From: Neoroseomonas eburnea
GTDB lineage: Bacteria; Pseudomonadota; Alphaproteobacteria; Acetobacterales; Acetobacteraceae
DNA: 64,000 bases
NCBI RefSeq assembly: GCF_018129005.1
Contig: NZ_JAAEDL010000001.1
Span: 433,884-497,883, forward strand
Direction of reading: 5' to 3'
Shown: positions 8,859-17,918 of the stretch, piece by piece
Numbering within the stretch: the first letter of the stretch is position 1
Layout of the letters: every line of letters starts with the position of its first letter
Notes under the pieces: model-generated
Database searches by the model: none
Seen by the model: only the letters and a program-made list of their open reading frames with translations
Told to the model about the DNA's origin: nothing
Position numbers and translations under genes: made by a program

Positions 8859-9842
8859 CTATTCGGCGCGAATGTTCCCCTCGCGGATCACCGGTTCCCA
8901 CTTCTCGGCCTCGGCGCGGATGAAGCTCGCGAACTCCTCCGGCGTGCCGGCGACGACCTCGGCGGCCTGCACCCGTTCCGTCTGTTCCTTCACCGACGGC
9001 GTGGTGATGATGGCGCGGAGAGCGCGGTTGGCGGCGACCACCAGTTCCGCCGGCATGCCTGCCGGGCCCACCACGCCATGCCAGGTGGCCGAGGCGAAGC
9101 CCGCATAGGTGGCGGCGACCGGCGGCACCCCCGGCAGCGACGCCACCGGATTGGCCGTGCTGACGGCCAGCGCCTTGACGCGGTTGTCGCGGATGAAGGG
9201 CAGCGAGGTCGAGACGGAGGGCATGGTGAAATCCGTCTCGCCCTGGATCACGCTGCGCATCACGTCGGCGCCGCTGCGGTAGTGCACCGCCGTCCAGCGG
9301 ATGCCCGCGCGGCGCGCCAGCAGTTCGGCGCTGAGATGGCTGGCATGGCCGACGCCCGGGGAAGCATAGGTCATCTCCCCGTTGCGCCGCTTCGCCAGCT
9401 CGATGAGCTGCGGCAGCGTCGCGGCCTCAAGCCCCGGCCGGGCCACGATCACCAGCGGCAGGTTCACCAGGTGGATGATCGGCGCGAAGGCCGTCAGCGG
9501 ATCGTAGCCGAGGCCCGGCTGCAGCAGCTTGCCGATCGCATTGGCGCCAAGGTCGGCCATCATCAGCGTATAGCCGTCCGGCCGGCTGGTCGCGACCACG
9601 CCGCCGGCGATGGTCCCGCCGGCGCCGGAGCGGTTCTCCACCACCATGGGCTGACCGTTGGCGTGCTGCGGAAAGGCGTTGGCGACGGTGCGGGAGAGCG
9701 TGTCCACCGCGCCGCCGGCGCCGAAGGGCACGATCAGCCGCACCGGCCGGTCCGGCCAGGCGCCCTGTGCGCGGGCGGCGGCAGGCGCCGCGGCGGCAAG
9801 GGCAAGGGCGCCGAACGCGCGGCGACGCAGCACGAGATCCAT
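8859..9842 (-). CDS. Bug-family (TctC-like) periplasmic solute-binding protein
   Basis: A 327-residue Bug protein with signal peptide LRRRAFGALALAAAAPAAARA followed by WPDRPVRLIVPFGAGGAVD, VVENRSGAGGTIAGG and PDGYTLMMADLGA. Periplasmic carboxylate capture is the family role. ATG 9842 is backed by GGGAGGAAAG just upstream; a longer open frame exists but encodes no plausible signal peptide. It is convergent with the methyltransferase gene and divergent from the DUF1028 gene at 9949, leaving 106 bp between the two starts for promoters. Confidence 0.92.
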   Translation of the reverse strand: MDLVLRRRAFGALALAAAAPAAARAQGAWPDRPVRLIVPFGAGGAVDTLSRTVANAFPQHANGQPMVVENRSGAGGTIAGGVVATSRPDGYTLMMADLGANAIGKLLQPGLGYDPLTAFAPIIHLVNLPLVIVARPGLEAATLPQLIELAKRRNGEMTYASPGVGHASHLSAELLARRAGIRWTAVHYRSGADVMRSVIQGETDFTMPSVSTSLPFIRDNRVKALAVSTANPVASLPGVPPVAATYAGFASATWHGVVGPAGMPAELVVAANRALRAIITTPSVKEQTERVQAAEVVAGTPEEFASFIRAEAEKWEPVIREGNIRAE

Positions 9843-9948
9843 GGCGTTCTTTCCTCCCAGTTCGTTGCGTCCACATCGACGCGGCCGCGCCCTGCTGTCA
9901 ACCGCCCCGTCCCGGTGCAGGATGCGCAGCCCCTCAGGAGTCCCGGCC

Positions 9949-10668
9949 ATGACCTGGTCCATCGTCGCCCGCGATCCGGCCTCCGGCGCCTTCGCCGTGG
10001 CCGTCACCACCTGCAACCTGGCGGTCGGCGCCTCCTGCCCCTTCCTGCGGACCGGAGTGGGGGCGGTCTCCACCCAGTCGATGAGCAACCGCTACCTCGG
10101 CCCGGCGGTGCTCGATGCCATGGCGCGCGGGCTGTCGGCGCGGCTCGCGCTGGACAGCGCGCTGGCCGGCGACGAGGGGCGCGGCCTGCGGCAGATCCAT
10201 GCGGTGGATGCGCGGGGTCGCGTCGCCGCCCATACCGGCGAGAATTGCGTCGAGTGGTGCGGCTCGGTCGCCGGAGATGGGTTCAGCGTGGCCGGCAACA
10301 TGCTCTCCGGCGAGCGCGTGGTGACCGAAACCGCGGAGGTCTTCGCGAGGCGCACCGACCTGCCGCTGCCGGAACGCCTGATGGCCGCCCTGCATGCCGG
10401 CCAGGACGCCGGCGGCGACAGGCGCGGGCGGCAATCCGCCGCGCTGATGCTCACTTCCACCGAGGACTTCCCCGACATCAACCTGCGCGTCGACGACCAT
10501 GCCGAGCCGCTGGTCGAGCTCTCCCGCCTGCTCGGCCTGTGGCGGACGCAGGCGGAGCCGAGCCAGCACACGCGGCCGAGCCGCGCCAACCCGGCCGGGC
10601 TGACGGACATGGACGCGATCGAGGCCGCCTGGCGCGCCCGCGGCATGGATCTGCGGTTCCGCCGCTGA
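9949..10668 (+). CDS. DUF1028 domain protein (Ntn-hydrolase-like)
   Basis: A 239-residue protein that begins MTWSIVARDPASGAFAVAV and contains GVGAVSTQSMSNRYLGP, the hallmarks of DUF1028, a family with the N-terminal-nucleophile hydrolase fold. If processed, Thr2 would be the catalytic residue. In other genomes DUF1028 genes often accompany peptide ABC importers and amidohydrolases, which agrees with the amidohydrolase at 12380 and the nearby solute-binding genes. CAGGAG lies eight bases upstream of ATG 9949. The natural substrate is unknown. Confidence 0.85.
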   Translation: MTWSIVARDPASGAFAVAVTTCNLAVGASCPFLRTGVGAVSTQSMSNRYLGPAVLDAMARGLSARLALDSALAGDEGRGLRQIHAVDARGRVAAHTGENCVEWCGSVAGDGFSVAGNMLSGERVVTETAEVFARRTDLPLPERLMAALHAGQDAGGDRRGRQSAALMLTSTEDFPDINLRVDDHAEPLVELSRLLGLWRTQAEPSQHTRPSRANPAGLTDMDAIEAAWRARGMDLRFRR

Positions 10669-10699
10669 CGGTCTGGGCGCGATGCGCCGCAGATGAGGA

Positions 10700-10829
10700 C
10701 TTGCGCGCCTCACGGCGCGATGATGGCTTGCGCGCCTCAAGGCGCGATGATGGCTTGCGCGCCTCACGGCGCGATGATGGCTTGCGCGCCTCACGGCGCG
10801 ATGATGGCTTGCGCGCCTCACGGCGCGAC
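10700..10829. repeat. tandem array of a 27-bp unit containing a short hairpin
   Basis: Four full units and one partial unit of 27 bp follow each other from 10701 (unit starts 10701, 10728, 10755, 10782, 10809). Each unit contains the inverted repeat CGCGCC-TCAC-GGCGCG, a six-base-pair stem with a four-base loop; the second unit has TCAA in the loop. The units differ by only one or two bases, so the array is young. It fills the gap between the DUF1028 and dehydrogenase genes and could terminate or attenuate transcription. A single degenerate copy lies at 39968-39988. Confidence 0.9.
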
Positions 10830-10862
10830 GGCAGGGAAGCTCGGAAGCAGGAGGGACAGCGC

Positions 10863-11942
10863 ATGCGCCAGCACAGGATCGCCGCCATCGGGGGCGACGG
10901 CATCGGACCGGAGGTCATTGCCGCGGGCTGCCGCGTGCTGGACGCCGTGGCCGAGGCCCAGGGCGGCTTCTCGCTGGCCTTCGACTCCTTCGACTGGGGC
11001 AGCGAGATGTACCGCCGCACCGGGAAGATGATGCCGGCCGACGGGCTGAAGCAGCTCGAAGGCTTCGACGCCATCTTCTTCGGCGCCGTGGGCGCGCCGG
11101 ACATCCCCGACCACATCACCCTGTGGGAGTTGCGGCTCGCGATCTGCCAGGGCTTCGACCAGTACGCGAATGTGCGGCCCACGCGGCTGCTGCCCGGCGT
11201 GCGCGGGCCGCTGCGGGAGGATCTCGGCAGCCAGATCGACTGGGTGATCGTGCGCGAGAACTCCGAGGGCGAATACGCCGGTGTGGGCGGCCGCGCCCAT
11301 CGCGGCCTGCCGATCGAGGTAGCGATGGATGTCGCCGTCTTCACCCGCGACGGCGTTGCGCGCATCTGCCGCCATGCCTGCGAGATCGCCATGTCGCGCC
11401 CGCGCCGGCACCTGACGGTGGTCACCAAGTCCAACGCCCAGCGCCACGGCATGGTGATGTGGGACGAGGTCTGCGCCGAGATCACCGCGCAATATCCCGC
11501 CCTGGCGGTCGAGAAGATGCTGGTCGACGCCATGGCCGCGCGCATGGTGATGAAGCCCGGCACGATCGACACCATCGTGGCGACCAACCTGCATGCCGAC
11601 ATCCTGTCGGACCTCGCCTCCGCGCTGGCCGGTTCGCTCGGCATCGGCGCGACGGGCAACATCGACCCGCAGCGGCGCCGGCCCTCGATGTTCGAACCCA
11701 TCCACGGCTCCGCCTTCGACATCACCGGCAAGGGCATCGCCAACCCGCTCGGCGCCTTCTGGACGGCATCGATGATGCTGGAACACCTGGGCGAGGCCCC
11801 CGCCGCCCAGCGCCTGATGCGCGCGGTGGAGACGGTGACCGCGCGCGGCGAGGTGCTGACGCCGGATCTCGGCGGCACGGCGACGACGGCGCAGGTCACG
11901 GATGCCGTGGTCGCGGCGTTGAAGGGCGCCAATATGCCTTGA
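10863..11942 (+). CDS. tartrate dehydrogenase / isopropylmalate-type beta-decarboxylating dehydrogenase
   Basis: A 359-residue NAD-dependent metal-requiring dehydrogenase. It has the N-terminal GDGIGPEV, a substrate loop (ENSEGEYAGVGGR) in which the usual isopropylmalate pattern is replaced by the tartrate-dehydrogenase type, the catalytic VTKSNAQRHG lysine region, and MFEPIHGSAFDITGKGIANPLG before the nucleotide site. TtuC-like enzymes oxidise tartrate and D-malate. ATG 10863 follows GGAGGG. It sits among Bug carboxylate-binding proteins, consistent with hydroxy-dicarboxylate use, but other 2-hydroxyacid substrates are possible. Confidence 0.88.
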   Translation: MRQHRIAAIGGDGIGPEVIAAGCRVLDAVAEAQGGFSLAFDSFDWGSEMYRRTGKMMPADGLKQLEGFDAIFFGAVGAPDIPDHITLWELRLAICQGFDQYANVRPTRLLPGVRGPLREDLGSQIDWVIVRENSEGEYAGVGGRAHRGLPIEVAMDVAVFTRDGVARICRHACEIAMSRPRRHLTVVTKSNAQRHGMVMWDEVCAEITAQYPALAVEKMLVDAMAARMVMKPGTIDTIVATNLHADILSDLASALAGSLGIGATGNIDPQRRRPSMFEPIHGSAFDITGKGIANPLGAFWTASMMLEHLGEAPAAQRLMRAVETVTARGEVLTPDLGGTATTAQVTDAVVAALKGANMP

Positions 11943-11961
11943 GGGGGCGTTGCCCCCTCAA
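11939..11961 (+). terminator. hairpin overlapping the dehydrogenase stop codon
   Basis: TTGAGGGGGC at 11939-11948 pairs perfectly with GCCCCCTCAA at 11952-11961 across a GTT loop, giving a 10-bp stem that includes the TGA stop of the preceding gene. There is no run of T after it, so it may act as a transcription pause, an mRNA 3' stabiliser or a weak terminator. A second 9-bp hairpin (GCAGGGGAC / GTCCCCTGC) follows at 11971-11991. Confidence 0.6.
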
Positions 11962-12379
11962 GCTCCCCCAGCAGGGGACACGGTCCCCTGCACCCGCGGT
12001 GACCCGGAGTGTTGGTTTCCAAAGGCCTCTCGGCCGATGAGTCGCCATCGCCGATGCATCGCATCGGCAATGATACCGGCCAGCCTTTCGCTGACTCGGT
12101 ATCAGTGTCTTGGTTTCGCGCGCGGCCGCCCCGCCAGCCCCGTGCGCCATACCGCTGAACCTCGCCGATGAGGTCATCGGCAAGGCTCGGCGGTATGGGA
12201 TCCCTGGCAGGGTGAGCCCGAGAGTGGCCGCGCCCCTCTCGGACCCGCACTCCTCCAGAGCGAAGCGGCTTCCACGCGAAGGAAAACCGCTCCACGCTCG
12301 GCCCCGCGGGCAGGATCGCGCCGACAGCCCTTGCCGGCCGTCCGCGACCTGCCCCAGACGCAGCACGGGAGCATCCGGC
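11943..12379. repeat. gene-free gap of composite palindromic repeats
   Basis: No gene is credible in these 437 bp. Three kinds of repeat are seen. First, the tandem hairpins at 11939-11991. Second, 11993-12037 matches, in inverted orientation, the repeat at 62703-62750 (GACCCGGAGTG, then GGTTTCCAAAGGCC). Third, 12151-12205 is a long dyad with outer arms CCATACCGC / GCGGTATGG and inner arms GCCGATGA / TCATCGGC, related to the element after the MOSC gene at 42300. A further dyad TGATACCG / CGGTATCA lies near 12069-12102. Confidence 0.75.
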
Positions 12380-13888
12380 ATGGCGGAGATCGAACCGGGC
12401 TTCATCCTCATCCGCGGCGGGCGCCTGGCCGATCCGGCGAAGCGCCGCGCCGAACCGGCCGACATCCTGGTGGAGGACGGCGTCATCCGCGAGGTCGGCG
12501 CCGACCTCGCCGCGCCGGCGGAGGCGCGCATCGTCGAGGCCGCCGGCTTCCTGCTGCATCCCGGCCTGATCAACGCGCACACCCACGGCCATGGGGCGCT
12601 CTCCCGCGGCCAGGGCGATCGCTGGACGCTGGAACTGCTGCTCGCCGCCGCACCCTGGACCGGTGGCGGGCGGGCGCTCGCCGACAAGAAGCTCGCCGCG
12701 CAGATCAACGCGGCGGAGATGGTGCTGAAGGGCTGCACCGCGGCCTATGACCTCTACACCGAGGTCCCGGTGCCCACGGCGGAGGGGATGGATGCGGTGG
12801 CGGAGGCCTATGCCGGCATCGGCATGCGCGCCGTCATCGCGCCCATGGTCGCCGACCGCACGCTCTACGAAGCCGTGCCGGGCCTCTACGACGCCCTGCC
12901 GGAGGCGCTGCGCGCGCAGGTCGACCGCCTGCGCCTGCCCGCCTGGGAACGCACGCTCGATGCCATGCGCGGCGTGCTCGCGGGCTGGCGCTGGGCGGGC
13001 AAGGACATCCGCGCGGCGGTGGCGCCGACCATCCCGCACCATTGCTCGGATGCCTTCCTCTGCGGCTGCCGCGACCTGGCGCGGGATTTCGGCGTCGGGC
13101 TGCACAGCCATGTCGGCGAGAGCAAGGTCCAGGCCCTGATCGGCATCCGCCGCTACGGCCGGACGCTGCTCGCGCACATGGATGCGCTCGGGCTGGTCGG
13201 GCCCGGCTTCACGGCGGCGCACGGCGTCTGGCTGGACGATGACGACCTCAGGCGCCTGCGCGATGCCGGCGCGGCGCTCGCGCACAATCCGGGCAGCAAC
13301 ATGAAGCTCGGCAACGGCATGTTCCGCTTCCGCCGGGCGCGCGACCTCGGCGTCACCGTCGGCATCGGCACCGACGGGTCGAGTTCGTCGGACAACCAGA
13401 ACATGTACGAGGCAATGCGCGCCGCCTCGCTGCTGTCCAAGGTGCAGACGCCCGACCCGCGCGCCTGGGCGAGCGTGGAGGAAGTCTACGACGCCGCCAC
13501 GCTCGGCTCGGCCAAGACACTGGGCTTCAAGGACATCGGCGCGATCGCGCCGGGGATGAAGGCGGACATCGTCTTCCTCGACCTCGCCTCGATCAACTGG
13601 ATCCCGCACCATTGGTCGGTGAACCAGATGGTTCATGTCGAGGACGGCACCGGCGTCCGCCATGTCATGATCGGCGGCCGCTTCGTGGTGCAGGACCGGC
13701 GGCTGCTGACGCTCGACATCGCGAAGCTCGCGCAGGAGGCCGAGGCCGCGCGCGAAAGGCTGGAGGCGCTGAACGCGCAGTGGAAGGGGCTGTGCGACCG
13801 GCTGGAGCCGGTCGTCGCCTCCTTCTGCCCCGCCCTCGCGGCGCAGCCCTACCACCTCCGGCGCTATCTCTGCGACGCGCCGGAGTAG
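12380..13888 (+). CDS. amidohydrolase family protein (cytosine deaminase/chlorohydrolase subgroup)
   Basis: A 502-residue metal-dependent hydrolase of the AtzA/TrzN/cytosine-deaminase subgroup. The metal motif HTHGH spans His67-His71, later ligands are in GLHSHVGE, GFTAAHGVW and the acid GIGTDGSSSSDNQNM, and a beta-sandwich subdomain is formed by both ends (IRGGRLADPAKRRAEPADILVEDG shape at the start, HVMIGGRFVVQDRR near the end). It hydrolyses C-N or similar bonds in a purine, triazine or amide-like compound. I chose ATG 12380, since the longer open frame upstream is repeat-derived. It is followed convergently by a Bug gene 11 bp away. Confidence 0.87.
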   Translation: MAEIEPGFILIRGGRLADPAKRRAEPADILVEDGVIREVGADLAAPAEARIVEAAGFLLHPGLINAHTHGHGALSRGQGDRWTLELLLAAAPWTGGGRALADKKLAAQINAAEMVLKGCTAAYDLYTEVPVPTAEGMDAVAEAYAGIGMRAVIAPMVADRTLYEAVPGLYDALPEALRAQVDRLRLPAWERTLDAMRGVLAGWRWAGKDIRAAVAPTIPHHCSDAFLCGCRDLARDFGVGLHSHVGESKVQALIGIRRYGRTLLAHMDALGLVGPGFTAAHGVWLDDDDLRRLRDAGAALAHNPGSNMKLGNGMFRFRRARDLGVTVGIGTDGSSSSDNQNMYEAMRAASLLSKVQTPDPRAWASVEEVYDAATLGSAKTLGFKDIGAIAPGMKADIVFLDLASINWIPHHWSVNQMVHVEDGTGVRHVMIGGRFVVQDRRLLTLDIAKLAQEAEAARERLEALNAQWKGLCDRLEPVVASFCPALAAQPYHLRRYLCDAPE

Positions 13889-13899
13889 GACAGGCCCGG

Positions 13900-14862
13900 C
13901 TACTGCTGTTCGAGCCCCGCTTCCCGCGCGCGCGCGGAGAGCACGGTGATCTGGTTGCGCAGGAAGTCCTGGAATTCCTGCGGCGTGCTGCCGCGCGGCG
14001 CGTAGCCGAGCCGCGCCAGGCGTTCCTTCAGCTCGGGATCCGCCAGCACCTTGTTCAGCGCCGCATTGGCGCGCGCGACGACGGGCGCCGGCGTGCCGGC
14101 AGGGACCCCCATGCCGAACCAGACGTCGAAGGTGAATTCCGGCAGCACGGAGGCGACGGTCGGAATCTCGGGCGCCAGCGAGAAGCGCTGCGGCAGCGTT
14201 ACCGCCAGCGCGCGAACCTTGCCTTCACGCACCTGAGGCATACCGGCGGCGAAATCGGTGAAGGTGCTGTCGATGCGCCCGGCGATGACATCGGTCAGCG
14301 CCTCCGGCCCGCCGCGATAGGGGATCGGCATCATGTCCACCCCGGCGAGGCGGGCGAGCGTCGCCGAGGCGATCAGCGCCGAGGAATTGCCGTGGCTGAA
14401 GGTCAGCGGCGTGCGGGACGCCCTGGCGTGCTCGATGAAGCCGCGCAGGTCGCGCGCCGGGGAACTCGCCGGCACCACCAGGATGTAGGCGGTCTCCGCG
14501 ACGAAGCCGATCGGCGCGAAGTCGCGGATGGGGTCATAGGGCAGGCGCCGGATGGTGTAGGTGTTGAGCGCCCCGTTGGTGACGCTCAGCACGACCCAGG
14601 TGTGGCCATCGGCCGGGGAGCGCGCCGCGCTTTCGGTGCCGACGACGCCGCTGCCGCCCGGCCGGTTGTCCACGATCACCGGCTGGCCGAGCTCGCGGCC
14701 GAGCGGTTCCGCCAGGTGGCGCATCAGCGTGTCGGTGACGCTGCCGGCGGGAAAGGCCACGACCAGGCGGATCGGCCGGTCGGGCCAGGTCTGCGCGACG
14801 GCCGGCGCGGCCAGCATCATCGCGCCGGCACCGAGCAGCGCACGGCGGTTCAATTGCGGCAT
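13900..14862 (-). CDS. Bug-family (TctC-like) periplasmic solute-binding protein
   Basis: A 320-residue Bug protein with a signal peptide containing Arg-Arg (LNRRALLGAGAMMLAAPAVAQ), then WPDRPIRLVVAFPAGSVTD, VIVDNRPGGSG and ADGHTWVVLSV. The start at 14862 has GGAG just upstream and lies five bases after the stop of the dehydrogenase gene 14868-15779, so the two are one transcription unit. It appears to be the distal gene of the hyuB-hyuA-dehydrogenase operon; a hydantoin- or oxoproline-derived acid is a reasonable ligand guess, not a demonstrated one. Confidence 0.92.
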   Translation of the reverse strand: MPQLNRRALLGAGAMMLAAPAVAQTWPDRPIRLVVAFPAGSVTDTLMRHLAEPLGRELGQPVIVDNRPGGSGVVGTESAARSPADGHTWVVLSVTNGALNTYTIRRLPYDPIRDFAPIGFVAETAYILVVPASSPARDLRGFIEHARASRTPLTFSHGNSSALIASATLARLAGVDMMPIPYRGGPEALTDVIAGRIDSTFTDFAAGMPQVREGKVRALAVTLPQRFSLAPEIPTVASVLPEFTFDVWFGMGVPAGTPAPVVARANAALNKVLADPELKERLARLGYAPRGSTPQEFQDFLRNQITVLSARAREAGLEQQ

Positions 14863-14867
14863 CGGTT

Positions 14868-15779
14868 TCACTCCTTGGACGTCTTGCTGCCGATGAAGCG
14901 GTGGATCTCGGTGTTGTCCACCTGCGGGCCGAGGGCGGCGACGGCATCGCGCCAGCGTTCCCGGCACAGCGCCAGCAGCGGCGCGGGATAGCCCGTGTCC
15001 TCGGCGATGCCGCCCGCGGTATCGAGGTCCTTGCGCATCAGGCCGAGCTGGAAGCCGCCGGCATAGCGGCCGGTCAGGATCTCCTGCCGCGACTTGGTCT
15101 CGGTCGCGATGTTGCGGCCGGAGGAGGCGTTCATCACGTCGGTCAGGATGCCGAGGTCGAGGCCCAGCGCCTCGCCCATCCGCAGCGCCTCGGCCGTCGC
15201 CAGCAGGCCGGCGGCATAGACGTAGTTGTTCAGCGCCTTCATCGCATGCGCGCTGCCGACGGCGCCGGTGCGGATGATCTTCTCGCCCATGCCCTTGAGC
15301 ACCGGCTCGGCCTTGGCGAAGGCCGCATCGTCGCCGCCGCACATGATGGCGAGGGTGCCGGTCTTCGCCTTGGCGACGCTGCCGGAGACCGGCGCATCCA
15401 TCAGCGCGACGCCGCGATCCGCCAGCAGGGCCGCGAGGCGGCGGGTCTCGGCGGGCTCCGAGGAGCTCATGTCGATGACCAGCGTGCCCGGCCGCAGCGC
15501 GGGGAGAAGGCCGCCCTCCCCTTCCATCACCTGCGCGACGACGCGGCTGTTGGGCAGCATCAGCACGATGACGCCGGCCTCGGCGGCGACGCCGGCCGGG
15601 TCCCGCGCGAAGCTCACCGCCCCGGGCGCGGCGCCCTCCGCCACCGCGGCGCGCGCCGCTTCGGAGGTATCGCAGCCGAGCACCCGGAAGCCGCGCGCCA
15701 ACAGGCTGCGCGCCATCGGCAGCCCCATCATGCCGAGACCGATGAAGCCGATCTCGGCGCCCTCTTCCGCCATGGACAT
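14868..15779 (-). CDS. NAD(P)-dependent oxidoreductase, GarR/3-hydroxyisobutyrate dehydrogenase family
   Basis: A 303-residue beta-hydroxyacid dehydrogenase. It has the Rossmann motif IGFIGLGMMGLPMA, the substrate-binding DAPVSGSVAKAKTGTLAIMCGG, the catalytic-lysine helix AHAMKALNNYVYAAGLLATAEA and the C-terminal domain ending in LRKDL-type and GPQVDNTEIHRF sequences. Members reduce tartronate semialdehyde or oxidise 3-hydroxyisobutyrate and related acids. Starts at 15779 and 15773 are both possible. It sits between hyuA and a Bug gene, so it may process the acid released by the hydantoinase or oxoprolinase (inference). Confidence 0.87.
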   Translation of the reverse strand: MSMAEEGAEIGFIGLGMMGLPMARSLLARGFRVLGCDTSEAARAAVAEGAAPGAVSFARDPAGVAAEAGVIVLMLPNSRVVAQVMEGEGGLLPALRPGTLVIDMSSSEPAETRRLAALLADRGVALMDAPVSGSVAKAKTGTLAIMCGGDDAAFAKAEPVLKGMGEKIIRTGAVGSAHAMKALNNYVYAAGLLATAEALRMGEALGLDLGILTDVMNASSGRNIATETKSRQEILTGRYAGGFQLGLMRKDLDTAGGIAEDTGYPAPLLALCRERWRDAVAALGPQVDNTEIHRFIGSKTSKE

Positions 15780-15836
15780 TCCCTCGCGTTCGTCGGCGCG
15801 ATGCTCCGACGCGGCGGGCGGATTGGCAAGCGGGGC

Positions 15837-17918
15837 TCAGGCGCGCGTCAGCAGCAGGGCTCCGGAGGGATGCACGGAGGCCGACCAGCCCGCGCCCACC
15901 ACCGTCGTCGCATCGAGCTGGGTGACGATCGCCGGCCCGGCGAAGGCCGCACCCGGGCCGAGGCGCGCGCGGTCCAGCACCGGCGCTTCGGCCGCGCCGT
16001 CCTTCAGCAGGATGCGCTGGCGGCCGACCTCGGCCAAGGCGGCGCTGCCGCCATGCGGGGGCGTGGGGGCCGGGGCCGGCAGGCTGCCGGCGGCCTCGAC
16101 GCGCAGGGTAACGATCTCGACCGCCACCTCCGGCAGGTCGAAGCCGTAGAGGCCGCGATGCGCGGCGGCGAAGGCGGCACCGAGCGCCCCCGGCGCGGTC
16201 CAGGGGATCGCCAGCTCGTGCCCCTGTTCCTCGTAGCGCATCAGCGCGACGCGACGGGTGCGGCGGTCCGTCTCGGCGACCTGTTCCTGCGCGAACCAGG
16301 CGGCGGCTTCGGATTCCAGCGCGGCGAAGGCGGCCTCGATGCGGGCGAGGTCGGCGCCTTCGAGCGGTTCCGCAACGCTGCGCGTGAACTCGGCCTTGAG
16401 GTCGGCGGCAAGCAACCCCTGCGCGCAGAGCACGCCCGGCGCCGGCGGCACCAGCACGCGGGTGATGCCGAGCAGTTCCGCCAGCGCGCAGCCATGCAGC
16501 GGCCCGGCGCCGCCGAAGGGCACCAGGGTGAAGTCGCGCGGATCATGCCCGCGCTCCACCGAGACGACGCGGATGGCGCCGACCATGTTGTTGTCGGCGA
16601 TGGCGAGGATGCCGCGCGCCGCCGCGTCGAGCGTCAGGCCGAGCGGCTCCGCGACCCGCGCCACCGCCGCCGCCGCCTGCGCGGGATCGAGCGCCATGCG
16701 CCCGCCGAGCAGCGAAGGCGGCAAATGCCCGAGCACCATATGCGCGTCGGTCACCGTCGCTTCCGTGCCGCCACGGCCGTAGCAGGCGGGGCCGGGTTCG
16801 GCGCCGGCGCTCTGCGGGCCGACGGTCAGCGTGCCGTCGGCGCCGATGCGCGCGAGCGAGCCGCCGCCGGCGCCGATCGTCACCATGTCCACCATCGGCA
16901 ACGGCAGCGGCCAGGGGCCGACACGGCCGGTCTGGGTCAGGCCGATCTCCCCCTTGGCGATCAGGCAGATATCGGCGCTGGTGCCGCCGATATCGACGGT
17001 GATGAGGTTCCCGACACCGGCGGCCGCGGCGACGGCGCGCGCGCCGACCACACCGGCGGCGGGGCCTGAGAGAGCGGTCTGCGCCGGCGCGCGGCGGATC
17101 GCGGCGGCGCCGGCGACACCGCCATTCGACTTCATCAGCAGCAGCGGCGCGGCGATGCCGGCCTGTTCGAGCCGCGTCTCCAGCCGCGCGATGTAGGTCG
17201 AGACCGCCGGCATCACCGCGGCGTTGAGCACCGTCGCCATGCTGCGTTCGTATTCGCGCACCACGGGGAAGACATCGACCGAAGCGGTCAGCGCCAGGCC
17301 CGGCGCTTCCTCGGCGAGGATCGCCAGCGCGCGGCGTTCATGGTTCGGATTGGCGAAGGCGTGCAGGAAGCAGACGGCGATGGCGGCGACCCCGGCGAGC
17401 TTCGCCGCACGGGCGGCGGCGCGCACCGCGGCCTCGTCGAGTGGCGCCAATTCGCTGCCATCCGCCGCCATGCGCCCGCCGGCCTCGAAGACCAGCGAAG
17501 GCGGCACGGGCCGCCTTGGCTTCACCCAGGCCCAGAGATTGTCGCGCCGCGGCAGGTCGGCGCGGCCGATCTCCAGCACGTGGCGGAAGCCGGCTGTGGT
17601 CAGCAGCGCGGTCGGCGCCGTGCGACCTTCCAGGATCAGGTTGGTGGCGACGGTGGTGCCGTGCAGGACGCGGCCGGTCTCCTCCGCGCGGCGGCCGGCG
17701 GCATCGAGCGCCAGGCGCACGCCGGTGACGAAGGCCTCGGACGGGTCGCGCGGCGTGGAGGGGGTCTTGGCGGTCCAGGCCTCGCCGGTCACCGCATCCT
17801 GCAGCGTGACGTCGGTGAAGGTGCCGCCGATGTCGACGGCGACGATCAGCGGAGCCGGCGCTTCACGCTGCACGCCTTCGGCATCCCGCGATCGCGGGTC
17901 GAGGTCACGCGACGGCAT
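15837..17918 (-). CDS. hyuA: hydantoinase/oxoprolinase subunit A (HyuA)
   Basis: A 693-residue ATP-dependent hydantoinase/oxoprolinase large subunit with actin-like ATP-binding motifs: VAVDIGGTFTDVTL near the start, GTTVATNLILEG, ITVDIGGTSADICL, VTIGAGGGSLARI and VPFGGAGPLHGCALAELLGI. With subunit B it opens cyclic imides or amides such as N-methylhydantoin, 5-oxoproline or acetone-type substrates using ATP. The ATG at 17918 overlaps the end of hyuB by 14 bp, and the length matches the family. The A/B genes are in the unusual order B then A in transcription. Confidence 0.9.
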   Translation of the reverse strand: MPSRDLDPRSRDAEGVQREAPAPLIVAVDIGGTFTDVTLQDAVTGEAWTAKTPSTPRDPSEAFVTGVRLALDAAGRRAEETGRVLHGTTVATNLILEGRTAPTALLTTAGFRHVLEIGRADLPRRDNLWAWVKPRRPVPPSLVFEAGGRMAADGSELAPLDEAAVRAAARAAKLAGVAAIAVCFLHAFANPNHERRALAILAEEAPGLALTASVDVFPVVREYERSMATVLNAAVMPAVSTYIARLETRLEQAGIAAPLLLMKSNGGVAGAAAIRRAPAQTALSGPAAGVVGARAVAAAAGVGNLITVDIGGTSADICLIAKGEIGLTQTGRVGPWPLPLPMVDMVTIGAGGGSLARIGADGTLTVGPQSAGAEPGPACYGRGGTEATVTDAHMVLGHLPPSLLGGRMALDPAQAAAAVARVAEPLGLTLDAAARGILAIADNNMVGAIRVVSVERGHDPRDFTLVPFGGAGPLHGCALAELLGITRVLVPPAPGVLCAQGLLAADLKAEFTRSVAEPLEGADLARIEAAFAALESEAAAWFAQEQVAETDRRTRRVALMRYEEQGHELAIPWTAPGALGAAFAAAHRGLYGFDLPEVAVEIVTLRVEAAGSLPAPAPTPPHGGSAALAEVGRQRILLKDGAAEAPVLDRARLGPGAAFAGPAIVTQLDATTVVGAGWSASVHPSGALLLTRA

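Noticed and set aside
10700..10829. CRISPR array.
   Set aside because: The units follow each other without spacers of differing sequence, so this is a simple tandem repeat.
10478..13855. A 1125-codon open frame on the minus strand.
   Set aside because: It is out of frame with, and opposite to, three well-supported genes and crosses the tandem repeat and the palindromic gap; its composition is that of a high-G+C shadow.
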